A stretch of 64,000 nt of DNA, taken from Pseudomonadota bacterium (GTDB lineage: Bacteria; Myxococcota_A; Polyangia; GCA-2747355). Where the stretch lies: NCBI GenBank assembly GCA_016702545.1, contig JADJDT010000006.1, positions 1 to 64,000 of the forward strand, in the 5' to 3' direction. The notes below the pieces were generated by a model that saw only the letters and a list, made by a program, of their open reading frames with translations, was not told the origin of the DNA and searched no databases. The translations under genes and the position numbers were made by a program. Every line of letters starts with the position of its first letter. The first letter of the stretch is position 1. Of the stretch, positions 20,016 to 31,217 are shown piece by piece.

Positions 20016-21276
20016 ATGAAGCAGGGTCAACGCGAAGCGGAGGACGCCGGCGGGCCGGTGCTCGGCGACCGACCGGGGCCGTCGCCCGCGGTGGCGCGGC
20101 AGGGCCTGGCGGCGCGGAGGGTCTGGGGCCTGGGTGCCCTGCTCTTGGGCGCGGGCCTGGCGGCCACCTGGCTGCTGGCGGCGGGCGTCGGCTGTGAGGA
20201 CCAGGGCGCCGCGGGCCCCGACGCGCGCACGTCGGCGCCCGACCTCGGTCTCGGCAATTGCGATGCCGGGGGCCAGCTGTGGCGCCCGCTGGCGTTGCCG
20301 CCCGCGGTGATCGCGGACGATCGCGGCGACGCGCTCAACCTCTTCGACGTCTGGGGTGCCTCGGGTGAGGCCGTTTGGGTCGTCGGCGCCGGGGGCACCG
20401 TGGCGTTCTTCGACGGGTCGACCTGGGTGCGACAGGAGACGCCGACCCGCGAGCAGCTCACGGCCGTTTGGGGCACGGGGCCCAAGGATGTCTGGGCCTC
20501 TGGGCTGCGTGGCACGGTGTTGCACTTCGATGGTCAGCAGTGGACCGACCGCTCGCCGCCGGGCGCGGTGTTCGCGGAGAACGACGCTGGTGTGCTGCCG
20601 CCGGGCGACGCTGGTGTGGCGCGACGAAAGAACCTCTGGGGCGTCTGGGCGACCGGCCGCGATGGTGTCGTGACCGACACGGCGGTGGCCGTCGGCGACG
20701 ATGGCTTCGTGGCGTTCTGGGAGGCGGGGCGCTGGCGGCGCGTCGCCAGCGGTGTACCCGAGGATCTCTTCGCGGTCTGGGGTGCCGGTCCGAGCCAGGT
20801 CTTCATCGTCGGCTCCTTTGGCACCGCGCTCTTCGGCTCCAGCGCGGGACTCACCAAGGAGCAGACGGGCGTGGCTCGCGCCCTGCGCGGGGGTGTGGGG
20901 GCACGCCGCCGATGACGTCTACGCGGTCGGCGTCAATGGCACGCTGCTGCATCGCGGCGGCGGGGGCTGGAGCGAGGTCGAGGGCGCCCCGCGGCAGCTG
21001 CTGCGCGAGGTCTGGGGGCCGGCCAACGATCGCTCCACGGTCTACGTGGTGGGCTGGGATGGCCTGTTGATGCGCGTGAGGGGCGGCCCGTCCTTCAGCC
21101 GCGGCGCCGCGGTCGAGCTGGCCGGCTGCGTGACGCGCAACCGCCTCGAGGCCCTGTGGGGCACGTTGGTCGCGGCGCCGGCGCCGGATGGTGGTGGGCC
21201 GGCCGACGCCGGGCTACCGCCAGTGCCGAAGGCGTGGGCGGTGGGCGTGTCGGGCACGTTGATCGTCGGCCCCTAG
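20016..21276 (+). pseudogene. Beta-propeller-like lipoprotein, one frameshift
   Basis: From ATG at 20016 a membrane-inserting leader ends LLAAGVGCED. A series of repeats follows of the form LFDVWGASGEAVWVVGAGGT, LTAVWGTGPKDVWASG and LFAVWGAGPSQVFIVGSFGT, typical of myxobacterial putative surface propeller proteins. A run of five G at 20889-20893 shifts the frame; with four the chain continues RGVWGHAADDVYAVG to the stop at 21276. Total about 419 aa. The stop TAG overlaps that of the convergent regulator in a shared CTAG. Function is unknown; the single homopolymer indel is probably a sequence error. Confidence 0.7.
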
Positions 21277-22805
21277 ACCCCCCTGGCGAGGGCCCCGACG
21301 GAATCGAAGCCCCGCCCCAGCTGCGCTGGCGGGCCCCCGGTGGTGCTGCGTCGCACGGGGGCGGCCTCGTCGAGCTGCGAGCTCAGCTCCGCGGCGTCGG
21401 CGTAGCGATCGCGAACGAGCAGGAACTCGTGCTCGACCTCGATGAAGGCGGCCACGACCTCCGGGTCGAAGTGCGTGCCGCTGTCCGCCACGATGCGCTG
21501 CCGTGCGGTCTCGTGGCTGAGCGGCTCCTTGTAGGAGCGCTTGGAGGTGATCGCGTCGTAGGCGTCGGCCAGGGCCACGATGCGGGCCGAGAGGTCGATC
21601 GCCGTCCCGCGCAGGCCGCCAGGGTATCCCGACCCGTCCCACTTCTCGTGGTGCTGCTGGGCGATGGTCAGCGCCAGCGTCAGCCAGCTCTTCTCGGAGA
21701 GCGATCGACCGGCGGCCGAGAGCACCTCGGCGCCGATCAGCGTGTGGCGCCGCATGATCTGCCATTCGTCGGCGTCGAGCCGCTGCGGCTTGAGCAGCAC
21801 GGCGTCGGGGATCCCGACCTTGCCAATGTCGTGGAGCGGGCTCGAGTAGTAGATTCCCTCGATGTAGGCGCGGTCGATCACCTGCGCGAAGTCCGGGTTC
21901 TTCGCCAGCTGGGTGGCCAGCACGCGGCAGTAGTTGCGGATGCGGTCGAGGTGGGCGCCCGTCTCCGGGTCGCGATACTCGGCCAGTCGCGCCAAGGCCA
22001 GGATGACCTCGTACTGCGCCGTGCGGGTCTGCTCCTCCAGTCGGTGGCGGGCGCTGACATCCTTCTCCACCGCGCCGTAGGCATAGGGGACGCCCGCGTC
22101 GTCGGCGATGCGGGAGACGCTGAGCAGGGAGATACGGCCGTTATTGCCCACCTCTCCCGACCAGTGGCCCGTGCAGCTGAGGGTGGCGTGGATGGTGGGC
22201 CAATCGGTGCCGCGGAGGTCCAGGCCGCTGACGAGGGTCGGACGACAGAGCAGCGCCTCGGAGCGCGCCACGCCGTAGAGCTGGGCGAAGGCGTCGTTGA
22301 CCTGCAGCAGGTGGCCGTCGAGGTCGGAGATCATCATCGGGTCGAGGGCGCTGGCGAAGGTGTGGCGATAGGTCTGCAGGTCGAGCTCGCGCGCCGCGTG
22401 GTGGCGGCGGAGGTCGCGCTGCTGGCGGCTCTGATCGAGCGCGGCGGTGATCACCTCGCGCAAGCGCTGCGTCTCGAAGGGCTTGAGCAGCAGGCGAAAG
22501 ATCCCGCCACGACGCATCACATCCTCGATCATCTGCGCATCGGACGAGGCGGTGACGAGGATCCGCTGGGTCTGGGGCCACTCCCGCCGCACGCGCTCGA
22601 GGAACTCGCCGCCGTTCATGCCCGGCATGCGATAGTCGGCGACGATCACGTCGGCGGGCCGCTCCCGCAGCGCTTGCAGCCCGTGCTCGGGGCTGTCGGC
22701 GAGGGTGATCTCGGCGCCGATCGACTGGAGGATGCGCCGGTAGCTCTTGAGGATCAGCGGCTCGTCGTCGACGAGCAAGACGCGAAGTTCGGCAGTCTGC
22801 GACAT
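21273..22805 (-). CDS. Response regulator: REC-PAS-HD-GYP (predicted c-di-GMP phosphodiesterase)
   Basis: This 510-aa protein has an N-terminal receiver (VLLVDDEPLILK, phospho-acceptor Asp in VIVADYRMPGMNGG, LKPF), a PAS-like middle domain (about 145-270) and a C-terminal HD-GYP domain with SSPLHDIGKVGIPD, QQHHEKWDGSGYPGGLRG and RIVALADAYDAITS. HD-GYP proteins hydrolyse c-di-GMP; all metal-binding His/Asp and GYP residues are visible. No histidine kinase is adjacent. A diguanylate cyclase regulator is about 10 kb away (32653-33732). Confidence 0.9.
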   Translation of the reverse strand: MSQTAELRVLLVDDEPLILKSYRRILQSIGAEITLADSPEHGLQALRERPADVIVADYRMPGMNGGEFLERVRREWPQTQRILVTASSDAQMIEDVMRRGGIFRLLLKPFETQRLREVITAALDQSRQQRDLRRHHAARELDLQTYRHTFASALDPMMISDLDGHLLQVNDAFAQLYGVARSEALLCRPTLVSGLDLRGTDWPTIHATLSCTGHWSGEVGNNGRISLLSVSRIADDAGVPYAYGAVEKDVSARHRLEEQTRTAQYEVILALARLAEYRDPETGAHLDRIRNYCRVLATQLAKNPDFAQVIDRAYIEGIYYSSPLHDIGKVGIPDAVLLKPQRLDADEWQIMRRHTLIGAEVLSAAGRSLSEKSWLTLALTIAQQHHEKWDGSGYPGGLRGTAIDLSARIVALADAYDAITSKRSYKEPLSHETARQRIVADSGTHFDPEVVAAFIEVEHEFLLVRDRYADAAELSSQLDEAAPVRRSTTGGPPAQLGRGFDSVGALARGV

Positions 22806-22960
22806 GTCGCTCCGTCCCCCGCGCCTGCTGGCGCCGATGGCCCTAAGCCGTTGGGGAGCCGGACCCCATCGGCGTGGCTCGTCGACCCCCGGTCAACGCG
22901 TGCTACTTCCATCGACGGGCGTGCTTCGAACTTAAGGGCTGGGGCGCGGCGGGGCGGGCG

Positions 22961-24235
<1,275 letters not shown>

Positions 24236-24273
24236 CGGCGCCTCGCTGGTTGTTGACGCCGCGCGGGTCGTCA

Positions 24274-24340
24274 GCGCCTAGATCAACGCCTAGGTCAACG
24301 CCTAGTCAACGCCTAGGTCAACGCCTAGTCAACGCCTAGG
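24274..24340. repeat. Tandem array upstream of gltA with TTGAC on the gltA strand
   Basis: Six consecutive 12-13-bp units of the form CAACGCCTAG(G)T fill most of the space between gltA and tRNA-Ala. On the gltA coding strand the units read AGGCGTTGAC(C)T, so five of them present a -35-like TTGAC/TTGAT at regular one-turn-plus spacing. No good -10 element was found at the right distance from each. It could be a regulator-binding array or a simple slippage product. Confidence 0.8.
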
Positions 24341-24438
24341 GACGGGCCGCGCGCGGACGCTGGCGAGTGTCGCATGCGCGCGACCCCCATGGCCAGGCCC
24401 AATGGAAGAGAGGGCCCAATGGCAGAAGGAAAGTTCGG

Positions 24439-24511
24439 TGGAGCTGATGGGGATCGAACCCACGACCTCATGACTGCCAGTCATGCGCTCTCCCAGCTGA
24501 GCTACAGCCCC
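24439..24511 (-). tRNA. tRNA-Ala (anticodon GGC)
   Basis: The 73-nt minus-strand sequence folds as a cloverleaf: acceptor GGGGCTG/CAGCTCC with one G-T pair, D stem GCTC/GAGC, anticodon stem CATGA/TCATG with loop CTGGCAG (anticodon GGC), and T loop TTCGATC. The discriminator is A and CCA is not encoded. It reads Ala GCC codons. Confidence 0.95.
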
Positions 24512-24670
24512 AGGCGACGGGTTGGGTAACAGCTCGCGCCCGGGCCTGTCAAGCGTGTCACGCGGATCGGGGCGCAGCAGGGCGCAGCAGCAGGGCGTGA
24601 TTGGCCAGCGCCCGGCAACCCGCTATCGTGACGCTGCGCGCGATCGAGCGCGCTGGCTCTAGGGTGGCGC

Positions 24671-25835
24671 GTGAAGTTCTCGCAGCGGCTTCCGCTCGAC
24701 CTCGCCGTCAACCCGCTCACGCGGCGGCGGGCGGCGCTGCGGCGGCTTGGCGTCAGGTTGCTCGACCTGACCCGCTCCGACCCGACCGCGGTGGGGCTGC
24801 GCTATGACGAGACGGCGCTGGCCGCGGCGCTGGCCAACCCGGCCGTCGCGCGCTATGCGCCGCACCCGCGTGGCTTGCGCAGCGCGCGGGGCGGTGGCCG
24901 CGGTGCTGGCCGGCGGTGCGCGCTACGGGCCGCGCGACCTGCTGCTGACCTGCAGCACCAGCGAGAGCTACGCGCTGCTCTTCAAGCTGCTCTGCTCGCC
25001 GGGCGACCAGGTGTTGGTGCCACGGCCGAGCTACCCGCTCTTCGAGTGGCTGACGCGCCTCGAGGGCGTGGAGGCGGTGCCCTACGCGCTGCATTACGCG
25101 GGCGGCTGGCAGATCGACCTGGGCGAGCTGCGTCAGCGCCTCGGTCCGCGCACCCGCGCCGTGGTGGTCGTCAATCCCAACAACCCGACGGGCAACTACC
25201 TGAGCGCTGGCGAGCTGGCGGAGCTGGCGGCCGTCTGTGGCAGGCGCGTGGCGCTGATCGGCGACGAGGTCTTCCATGAGTACGGCTGGACCGACCAGCC
25301 GCAGGTGCGCATCGCCGAGGCCTCGCAGGCGCTGACCTTCCACCTCGGGGGCCTCTCCAAGCTGGTCGGGCTGCCGCAGCTCAAGCTGGGCTGGATCGGC
25401 GTGGCCGGCCCGGCAGCGCTGCGTCGGGCTGCGCTGCGCCGGCTGGAGCTGATCGCCGACAACTACCTCTCGGTCGGCGCGCCGGTGCAGTTGGCCGCAC
25501 CGCGCCTGCTGGCGCTCGGCGAGCTGGTGCAGCAGCAGCTGCGCGCGCGCGTCCGCGCCAACCGCGACTGGCTGGTACAGCACCTGCGGGAGAGCGGCGC
25601 GCCGATCTCTCTCTTGGAGGCAGCCGGCGGTTGGTCCGGCGTGCTGCGCATCCCGGCCCCGCGCGGCGAGGAGGCGCTGGCGCTCGACCTGCTCGATCGC
25701 GAGCAGCTGGTGGTGCACCCGGGCTACTTCTTCGACCTCGGCAGCGGCAGCCATCTGGTCGTCAGCCTGATCGTGCCCCCGGAGGTGCTGCGTGCCGGGG
25801 TCGCGGCGATCGAGCGCGAGCTGGCGCGCGGTTGA
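24671..25835 (+). pseudogene. PLP-dependent aminotransferase (class I/II), one frameshift
   Basis: GTG at 24671 starts LPLDLAVNPLTRRRAALRRL, and the fold continues after a +1 change near 24890 with VLVPRPSYPLFEWL, VVVVNPNNPTGNYL and the PLP-Lys region GGLSKLVGLPQLKLGW, ending at 25835 (about 388 aa). It belongs to the aspartate aminotransferase fold-type I superfamily, transferring amino groups between an amino acid and a 2-oxo acid; substrate cannot be told. It converges on sufE with a 12-bp gap. The single frameshift in a GC/G-run is probably a sequence error. Confidence 0.75.
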
Positions 25836-25847
25836 GCCGACGGGCTG

Positions 25848-26300
25848 CTAGGAGGGTGGCACCGGGCGGCGCGCTGAAAGCAGCGTCTGGAAGGCCTTGG
25901 CGTAGTAGACCATCTGCTCGAACATCGCCCGCAGGCCGTTGCTGCGGGTGGGCGAGAGGTGCCGCGCCAGGCCCAGCTCTTCGATGAAGCGTGGCGGCGA
26001 GGCGAGGATCTCGGCGGGCGTGGCGTCGGAGTAGACGCGCAGCAGCAGCGCGATCAGCCCCTTGACGATCAGCGCGTCGCTGTCGGCGCGAAAGACGACG
26101 TGCTGCTGCTGGGGCTCGAGCTCGGCGTGCAGCCAGACCTGCGACTGGCAGCCGCGCACCCGGTATTTCTCCTGTTTCAACGGCTCCGGCAGCTCGTCCA
26201 GCGCGCGTCCGAGGTCGATCAGCTTGCGGTAGCGCTCCTCCCAGTCGCTGGCGTCAGCGAAGAGCGCCACCAGCTCGCGCTGGCGTTCGTCGATCGTCAT
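25848..26300 (-). CDS. sufE: SufE-family sulfur acceptor protein
   Basis: This 150-aa protein begins MTIDERQRELVALFADASDW; ATG at 26300 matches the family start. The active-site Cys sits in YRVRGCQSQVWLHAE. SufE accepts persulfide sulfur from the cysteine desulfurase SufS and passes it on for Fe-S cluster assembly. No other suf gene is nearby. It lies 70 bp downstream of hemB on the same strand and is probably co-transcribed. Confidence 0.92.
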   Translation of the reverse strand: MTIDERQRELVALFADASDWEERYRKLIDLGRALDELPEPLKQEKYRVRGCQSQVWLHAELEPQQQHVVFRADSDALIVKGLIALLLRVYSDATPAEILASPPRFIEELGLARHLSPTRSNGLRAMFEQMVYYAKAFQTLLSARRPVPPS

Positions 26301-26370
26301 GGCTGCGCATCCTCTCGGGCTGCGGTGATGGCGCGGGCCGCGGACAGACCGCGCCGGTGCAGCGGCCGCC

Positions 26371-27417
26371 TCAAGCGCCACCGCCCTGCAGGCGCTCGGC
26401 GAGCTCGAGCGCGGCGTAGGTCAGAATGATGTCGGCGCCGGCCCGGCGAATCGCCAACAGGCTTTCGAGCAGCGCAGCCTGTTCATCGAGGGCCCCGGCG
26501 CGGGCGGCGTGCTTGATCATCGCGTACTCGCCGCTGACGCTGTAGGCGGCGACCGGCACGTCGACGGCGGCCCGCACCGCGGCGATCACGTCCAGGTACG
26601 GCAGGGCGGGTTTGACCATCACGATGTCCGCCCCCTGGGCCACGTCGAGCCGCACCTCGCGCAGGGCCTCGCGGACGTTGGCCGGGTCCATCTGGTAGGT
26701 CTGCTTGTCCCCGTGGCGCGGCGCCGAGTCGAGCGCCTGGCGAAAGGGGCCGTAGAACGCCGAGGCGTACTTGACGGAGTAGGCCAGAATGCCGACGCGC
26801 GTGTAGCCGGCGTCGTCGAGCGCCTGGCGCAGGAACCCCACGCGGCCGTCCATCATGTCGGAGGGGGCCACGATGTCGGCGCCGGCCTGCGCCTGGGCCA
26901 GCGCCATCTCGGCGAGAATCGGCAGCGTGGGGTCGTTGGCGATCTCGCCGTTCTCGACCAGCCCATCGTGCCCGTCGCTCGAGTAGGGATCCATCGCCAC
27001 GTCGGTGATCACGACCAGCTCGGGCACGGCCTGCTTCAGCGCGCGAACGGCCTGCTGCAGCAGGCCCTCGGGGTTCCTCGACTCGGTGGCCAGTCGGTCC
27101 TTGCGCTGCTCGGGCAGCACCGGAAAAAGCGCCAGCGCAGGAATCCCGAGCTGCCAGGCGCGGCGGCCGAGGGCCACGACGTGATCGATGCTCAGGCGCT
27201 CGCAGCCCGGCATCGCCGCGATCGGTTCGCGCCGGTCGCGCCCCTCGGCGACGAAGACCGGGAGCACGAGGTGCGAGGGCTCGAGCGCGGTCTCGCGCAC
27301 CAGCTGGCGCAGGCCGGGGCTCTGGCGGTTGCGGCGCGGCCGCTCCACGAGGTAGAAGGCGCCCTGTGGCGGGCGGGGCCGCTGTGGCGGGCGGGGCGGC
27401 GGGGGCTGAGTGGTCAT
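26371..27417 (-). CDS. hemB: Delta-aminolevulinic acid dehydratase (porphobilinogen synthase)
   Basis: This 348-aa HemB condenses two 5-aminolevulinate molecules to porphobilinogen in haem synthesis. Both Schiff-base lysine regions are visible: GILAYSVKYASAFYGPFR and ADIVMVKPALPYLDVI. Other family blocks are ALFPVLPEQRKD and VITDVAMDPYSSDGHDG, the latter lacking the Cys triad of the zinc-dependent enzymes, which suggests a Mg-type enzyme. The N-terminus has an unusual Pro/Arg-rich extension of about 18 residues. Confidence 0.95.
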   Translation of the reverse strand: MTTQPPPPRPPQRPRPPQGAFYLVERPRRNRQSPGLRQLVRETALEPSHLVLPVFVAEGRDRREPIAAMPGCERLSIDHVVALGRRAWQLGIPALALFPVLPEQRKDRLATESRNPEGLLQQAVRALKQAVPELVVITDVAMDPYSSDGHDGLVENGEIANDPTLPILAEMALAQAQAGADIVAPSDMMDGRVGFLRQALDDAGYTRVGILAYSVKYASAFYGPFRQALDSAPRHGDKQTYQMDPANVREALREVRLDVAQGADIVMVKPALPYLDVIAAVRAAVDVPVAAYSVSGEYAMIKHAARAGALDEQAALLESLLAIRRAGADIILTYAALELAERLQGGGA

Positions 27418-27512
27418 AGAGGTCTCCGCTGCGCGCGCAGCGGGGGCTAATGTAGCGGGCTGGGGACCGCAGGCAACCCCCCATTGTGTCGGAATCTTGG
27501 TGGAGTTGTTCG

Positions 27513-27920
27513 ATGAAGCGGCGCTATTTCACTGTCGAGCAGGCCACGGCGCTGGTGCCGGCGCTCGAGCAGAGCTTCAGTCGCGTGCTGCAGCTCCGCG
27601 TGCAGCTCAAGCTGCTCGCTCGCCGCTTCGACGGCGAGCACCGGCTGCTGGCCGAGGGCGATGACGCCACGCTCCCACCGGCGCTGTATCGGGCACGGGC
27701 GACGGCGAAGGGCCTGATCGAGCTGCTGGCGGAGGAGGTCGAGGGGATCGAGCGCCTGGGCTGCGTGGTCAAGGACCTCGATCAGGGGCTCGTGGACTGG
27801 TACGCGCGCAAGGACGGGCGCGAGGTCCTGCTCTGCTGGCGCCTGGGCGAGAAGCGCGTCGATCACTGGCACGAGCTAGAGGACGGGTTCGCCGGCCGAC
27901 GTGCGTTGGTCGAGCGTTAG
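27513..27920 (+). CDS. DUF2203 family protein
   Basis: This 135-aa protein begins MKRRYFTVEQATALVPALEQ and ends with the family's C-terminal pattern GLVDWYARKDGREVLLCWRL then WHELEDGFAGRR. The middle is predicted helical. DUF2203 proteins are small cytosolic proteins of unknown function, common in Deltaproteobacteria and other GC-rich phyla. It is divergent from hemB. Confidence 0.85.
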   Translation: MKRRYFTVEQATALVPALEQSFSRVLQLRVQLKLLARRFDGEHRLLAEGDDATLPPALYRARATAKGLIELLAEEVEGIERLGCVVKDLDQGLVDWYARKDGREVLLCWRLGEKRVDHWHELEDGFAGRRALVER

Positions 27921-27925
27921 CCCTT

Positions 27926-27970
27926 AGCCCCCACAGCAACAGCCCCCACAGCAACAGCCCCCACAGCAAC
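27926..27970. repeat. Tandem repeat, 15 bp x 3, after the DUF2203 gene
   Basis: Three exact copies of AGCCCCCACAGCAAC start 6 nt after the stop codon. The preceding TTAGCCC, which includes the stop TAG, is also doubled. Confidence 0.92.
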
Positions 27971-28119
27971 GACCTGCCCCGAGCCACTTCTCATCCCCCA
28001 AGGGGAGTTGATGCGTGCTGGCTTTCTGCGCCTGCGCGGCTGTGTCATGCTGACCAGCGCGCGCCGCGGATGGGGCCGTATCGATCCTGGCGTCGAGGCC
28101 GGGAGGTCGAGGTGGCAGT

Positions 28120-29514
28120 ATGAAGCCAAAGCATGGGGCCGCTGTGACCAGTGTGCTCGTGGTCGAGGACGACCGGAGCAGCCGTGAGGCGCTGGCGCGG
28201 GCGCTCTCCGATGTGGGGATGGAGGTGGCGGTGGCCGGCAGCGGCGAGGAGGCCATCGACCACCTGCGCCTGTCGCCGGCCGACGTCGTGGTCTCCGACG
28301 TGATGATGGGGCGCCTGAGCGGGATCGACCTGCTGAGCCACGTCGAGGCCCACCACCCCGACACCTCCGTGATCCTCGTGACCGGTCACGGGACCATCGA
28401 CTCGGCGGTGGAGGCGATGCGTCGTGGTGCCTACGACTACGTGACCAAGCCGATCGACCTCGATCGGCTCGAGCTCGTGGTGCGGCGCGCCCATCGCCGG
28501 CAAAGTCTGTTGCGGGAGAACCAGGACCTGCGCCAGGAGCTACGGCGGCGGTTCTCGGTCGCGGGCATCATCGGCCAGTCGGTGGTGATGCGGCGCGTGT
28601 TGGAGCAGGTGGAGCAGGTGGCGGGCACGAACGCCACGGTGCTGATCTCCGGTGAATCGGGGACGGGGAAAGAGCTGGTGGCGACGGCGATCCACCACAA
28701 CAGCGCGCGCGCCGAGGCGCGCATGGTCAAGGTCAACTGCGCGGCGCTGCCGGAGTCGTTGATCGAGAGCGAACTCTTCGGCCACGAGCGTGGGGCCTTC
28801 ACCGGTGCGCATCGCACCCGCAAGGGTCGCTTCGAGCTGGCCGACGGCGGGACGATGTTCCTCGACGAGATCGGCGACCTGACGCTGGCGACGCAGGTCA
28901 AGCTGCTGCGCGCGATTCAGGAGCGCGAGGTCGAGCGCGTGGGGGGCCAGACGCCGATCCACGTCGATGTGCGCCTGATCGCGGCCTCGAAGCACGATCT
29001 GAAGCAGGCGATGCTGGCCGGCAAGTTTCGCGACGATCTGTACTACCGGCTGAACGTGATCACGCTGCACATTCCCCCGCTGCGTGACCGACTGGGTGAC
29101 GTGCCGTTGTTGCTCGACCACTTCTTGGCCTTGTTCTGCAAGGAGCACAATCGGACGATTCGGGGCTTCTCGGCGGCCGCGCGCGCCAAGCTGATGACCT
29201 ACGACTGGCCCGGCAACGTGCGTGAGCTGCGGAACTTGGTCGAGAGCCTGGTGGTGACGGCGCGGAGTGACGAGATCACCGTGCAGACGTTGCCGGATGG
29301 CGTCGCACCGCACCGCGAATCGCCGCTGCTGCAGCTGCCGATGGGGCGGCCGCTCGAACACGTCGAGCGCTTGTACACGCTACGCACCCTCGAGCTGGTC
29401 GGCGGCAACAAGAGCCGCGCGGCCAAGATGCTCGGGATCGGCAAAAAGACGCTCTACCGCCGCCTCCACCAATACGGCGTCGACACCGGCGAGGAGGCGC
29501 CCTCCGCCGATTGA
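28120..29514 (+). CDS. NtrC-family sigma54-dependent response regulator
   Basis: This 464-aa protein has a receiver domain (LVVEDDRSSRE, Asp in VVVSDVMMG, YVTKPID), an AAA+ sigma54-interaction domain with Walker A GESGTGKE, the sigma54 loop GAFTGA, Walker B MFLDEIGDL and the R-finger region, and a Fis-type HTH (NKSRAAKMLGIGKKTLYRRL). It activates transcription from sigma54 promoters upon phosphorylation. No cognate kinase is adjacent. It converges on the usp gene. Confidence 0.93.
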   Translation: MKPKHGAAVTSVLVVEDDRSSREALARALSDVGMEVAVAGSGEEAIDHLRLSPADVVVSDVMMGRLSGIDLLSHVEAHHPDTSVILVTGHGTIDSAVEAMRRGAYDYVTKPIDLDRLELVVRRAHRRQSLLRENQDLRQELRRRFSVAGIIGQSVVMRRVLEQVEQVAGTNATVLISGESGTGKELVATAIHHNSARAEARMVKVNCAALPESLIESELFGHERGAFTGAHRTRKGRFELADGGTMFLDEIGDLTLATQVKLLRAIQEREVERVGGQTPIHVDVRLIAASKHDLKQAMLAGKFRDDLYYRLNVITLHIPPLRDRLGDVPLLLDHFLALFCKEHNRTIRGFSAAARAKLMTYDWPGNVRELRNLVESLVVTARSDEITVQTLPDGVAPHRESPLLQLPMGRPLEHVERLYTLRTLELVGGNKSRAAKMLGIGKKTLYRRLHQYGVDTGEEAPSAD

Positions 29515-29532
29515 GCTGACGGCTTGCCGTGG

Positions 29533-29991
29533 CTACTGTGGGCAGCGGACGGTCATCACCGGGCAGGGCGCGTGCCGGACGACCTTTTCGGCGATGCTAC
29601 CGAGCAGCACGTGCTGCAGCCCGCTGCGGCCGTGGGTACCCATCACCAGCAGGTCGAACGACCCTTCGCTGGCCCAGCGCAGGATCGTGGCGTAGGCGTG
29701 CCCCGACTCGACGACCGTCCGCACCGCCAGCGGGTCGGCGCCCAGCGCGTCCTCGACGAAGCGCTTCATCTCGAGCTGCGCGCGCTCGTTGGCGTAGTCG
29801 CTGACCGTGCGGGGCGGCCCGCCCGGGGCCTCGACCAGCAGCTCGGGGAAGACGTAGAGCGGTGGCTCCCAGACGTAGAGCACCTCGACGGCGGCATTGA
29901 ACTTGCGAGCTAGCTCGGCGGCCTGGCGCAGCGCGCGGCTCGAGCACTCGGAAAAGTCGACCGGCACGAGGATGCGGCTAATGTTGGCCAT
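29533..29991 (-). CDS. Universal stress protein (UspA family)
   Basis: This 152-aa protein starts MANISRILVPVDFSECSSRA and ends with the ATP-binding motif GTHGRSGLQHVLLGSIAEKV. The ATG at 29991 has a strong ribosome binding site, AGGAGGT. Such proteins bind ATP and help survival during stress; the specific role is unknown. Confidence 0.92.
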   Translation of the reverse strand: MANISRILVPVDFSECSSRALRQAAELARKFNAAVEVLYVWEPPLYVFPELLVEAPGGPPRTVSDYANERAQLEMKRFVEDALGADPLAVRTVVESGHAYATILRWASEGSFDLLVMGTHGRSGLQHVLLGSIAEKVVRHAPCPVMTVRCPQ

Positions 29992-30225
29992 GGCGACCTC
30001 CTGGGACGATGGAACAGCAAGCGGTGTTCCAGCATCCGGGCGCGCCGGCCCTTCGTCAACCCGCGGTCCGTTGCCTCCGAGATCATGAGAGAATCCTTCG
30101 GAGCTCGGATCGCACCGGGGTGCTGGCGCTGTCGCCGCCACGCCGTCGCTGCGCCGCCCGGGCCAAGCTGACCCGGCGATAGGCCCCGGGTGGCGCGCAG
30201 CGGCGCGTGGCGGTCCGCCGCCCGC

Positions 30226-31029
30226 TCAGCGCAGGGCCAGGACGACCAGTAGGGCAAAGGTCAGCGCGCCGCCGGCCTCGACGGCGCCGATGACGGCTGG
30301 GCGCAGGCGCCGCCGCCAGAGCACCACGGTGCGGGCCGTCGCCAGGCCGAAGGCCAGGGCGACCAGCGGCTGGCCGAGCACGCTCGCGACCGCGGTCAGG
30401 GCCAGATGGTAGGCGCAGCTCCAGGTGGCGAGCCGCGCGTCGGCGCGGCCGCGAAGCAGCGAGCGCACGAAGAGCAGGCTGCCGGTGAAGAAACAGCTGC
30501 TCCAGCACCACGACCACCAGGCCGCTGCGTCGAGGCGCCCTCGTGCCACCAGGCAGGCCGCGGGGGCGCCGAGGGCCAGCGCGGCGATCGCCAGCACCCC
30601 GCCCGGCAGGCTGCGGTCGAGGCCGCGGCGGACGAGCGCGAGCTGGAGCATGGCCACCGCGCCGCCAACCAGCGCCAGCGGCCCGAGGGCGGGTGTCGCG
30701 TACAGGAGCAGGCCACCGCAGGCGGCGGCGCCGGTGCCGTAGAGGGCGGCCCAGCGGGTCAGGCGGCGCTGCAGCTCGAACTCTCGTGGCGCCCGGGGCG
30801 TCCCCGAGCCGGCAGCGGGCGCGCGGCGCAGGCGCGCTCGCAAGGCGGCCAGCGCCAGATAGCCCAGGAGCAGGGCCAGGACCAGGACTAGGTGCCGGGG
30901 GCGGGGCCCGCCCAGCGCGATGCCACTGGCCAGTGGCACGATCAACATCGCCCACGCGCCGTGCTCGCGGGGCCAGGGTGGGTGGCCGAAGGGAGCGCGG
31001 GCGGTGAAGGCGCGGCGGCTGTCGTTCAT
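30226..31029 (-). CDS. YwiC-like integral membrane protein
   Basis: This 267-aa protein begins MNDSRRAFTARAPFGHPPWP and carries the family's REHGAWAMLIVPLASG near the start, followed by about eight hydrophobic helices. YwiC-like proteins are of unknown function. The ATG at 31029 was chosen because the family motif lies close behind it. It is divergent from apt across 188 bp. Confidence 0.75.
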   Translation of the reverse strand: MNDSRRAFTARAPFGHPPWPREHGAWAMLIVPLASGIALGGPRPRHLVLVLALLLGYLALAALRARLRRAPAAGSGTPRAPREFELQRRLTRWAALYGTGAAACGGLLLYATPALGPLALVGGAVAMLQLALVRRGLDRSLPGGVLAIAALALGAPAACLVARGRLDAAAWWSWCWSSCFFTGSLLFVRSLLRGRADARLATWSCAYHLALTAVASVLGQPLVALAFGLATARTVVLWRRRLRPAVIGAVEAGGALTFALLVVLALR

Positions 31030-31217
31030 CGGCTTCGGAGCGCGAGTGTGCGTTGCAGCCGAGCGGCAGGCAAGGCTCGCCGAGCCGCTGGGGGCCGGCG
31101 ACGGTGCCGCAGCGCGAAGCTCGCGCTTGCGGGGCCGAAGCGGGCCGGTAAGATGCGCGCGCGGCACCCTCGAGGTGGGGGCCCCGCGAGGCGCGCCGAC
31201 CTTGGGGCGCAAGCACG

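Noticed and set aside
24274..24340. CRISPR-like array upstream of gltA (and the other short tandem repeats)
   Set aside because: Units are 11-21 bp and abut directly, without 30-40-bp unique spacers; no array was found anywhere in the window although cas genes are present.
28030..28060. Sigma54 promoter before the NtrC-type regulator
   Set aside because: TGGC and TGC are present but the GG to GC spacing is wrong for a -24/-12 element.
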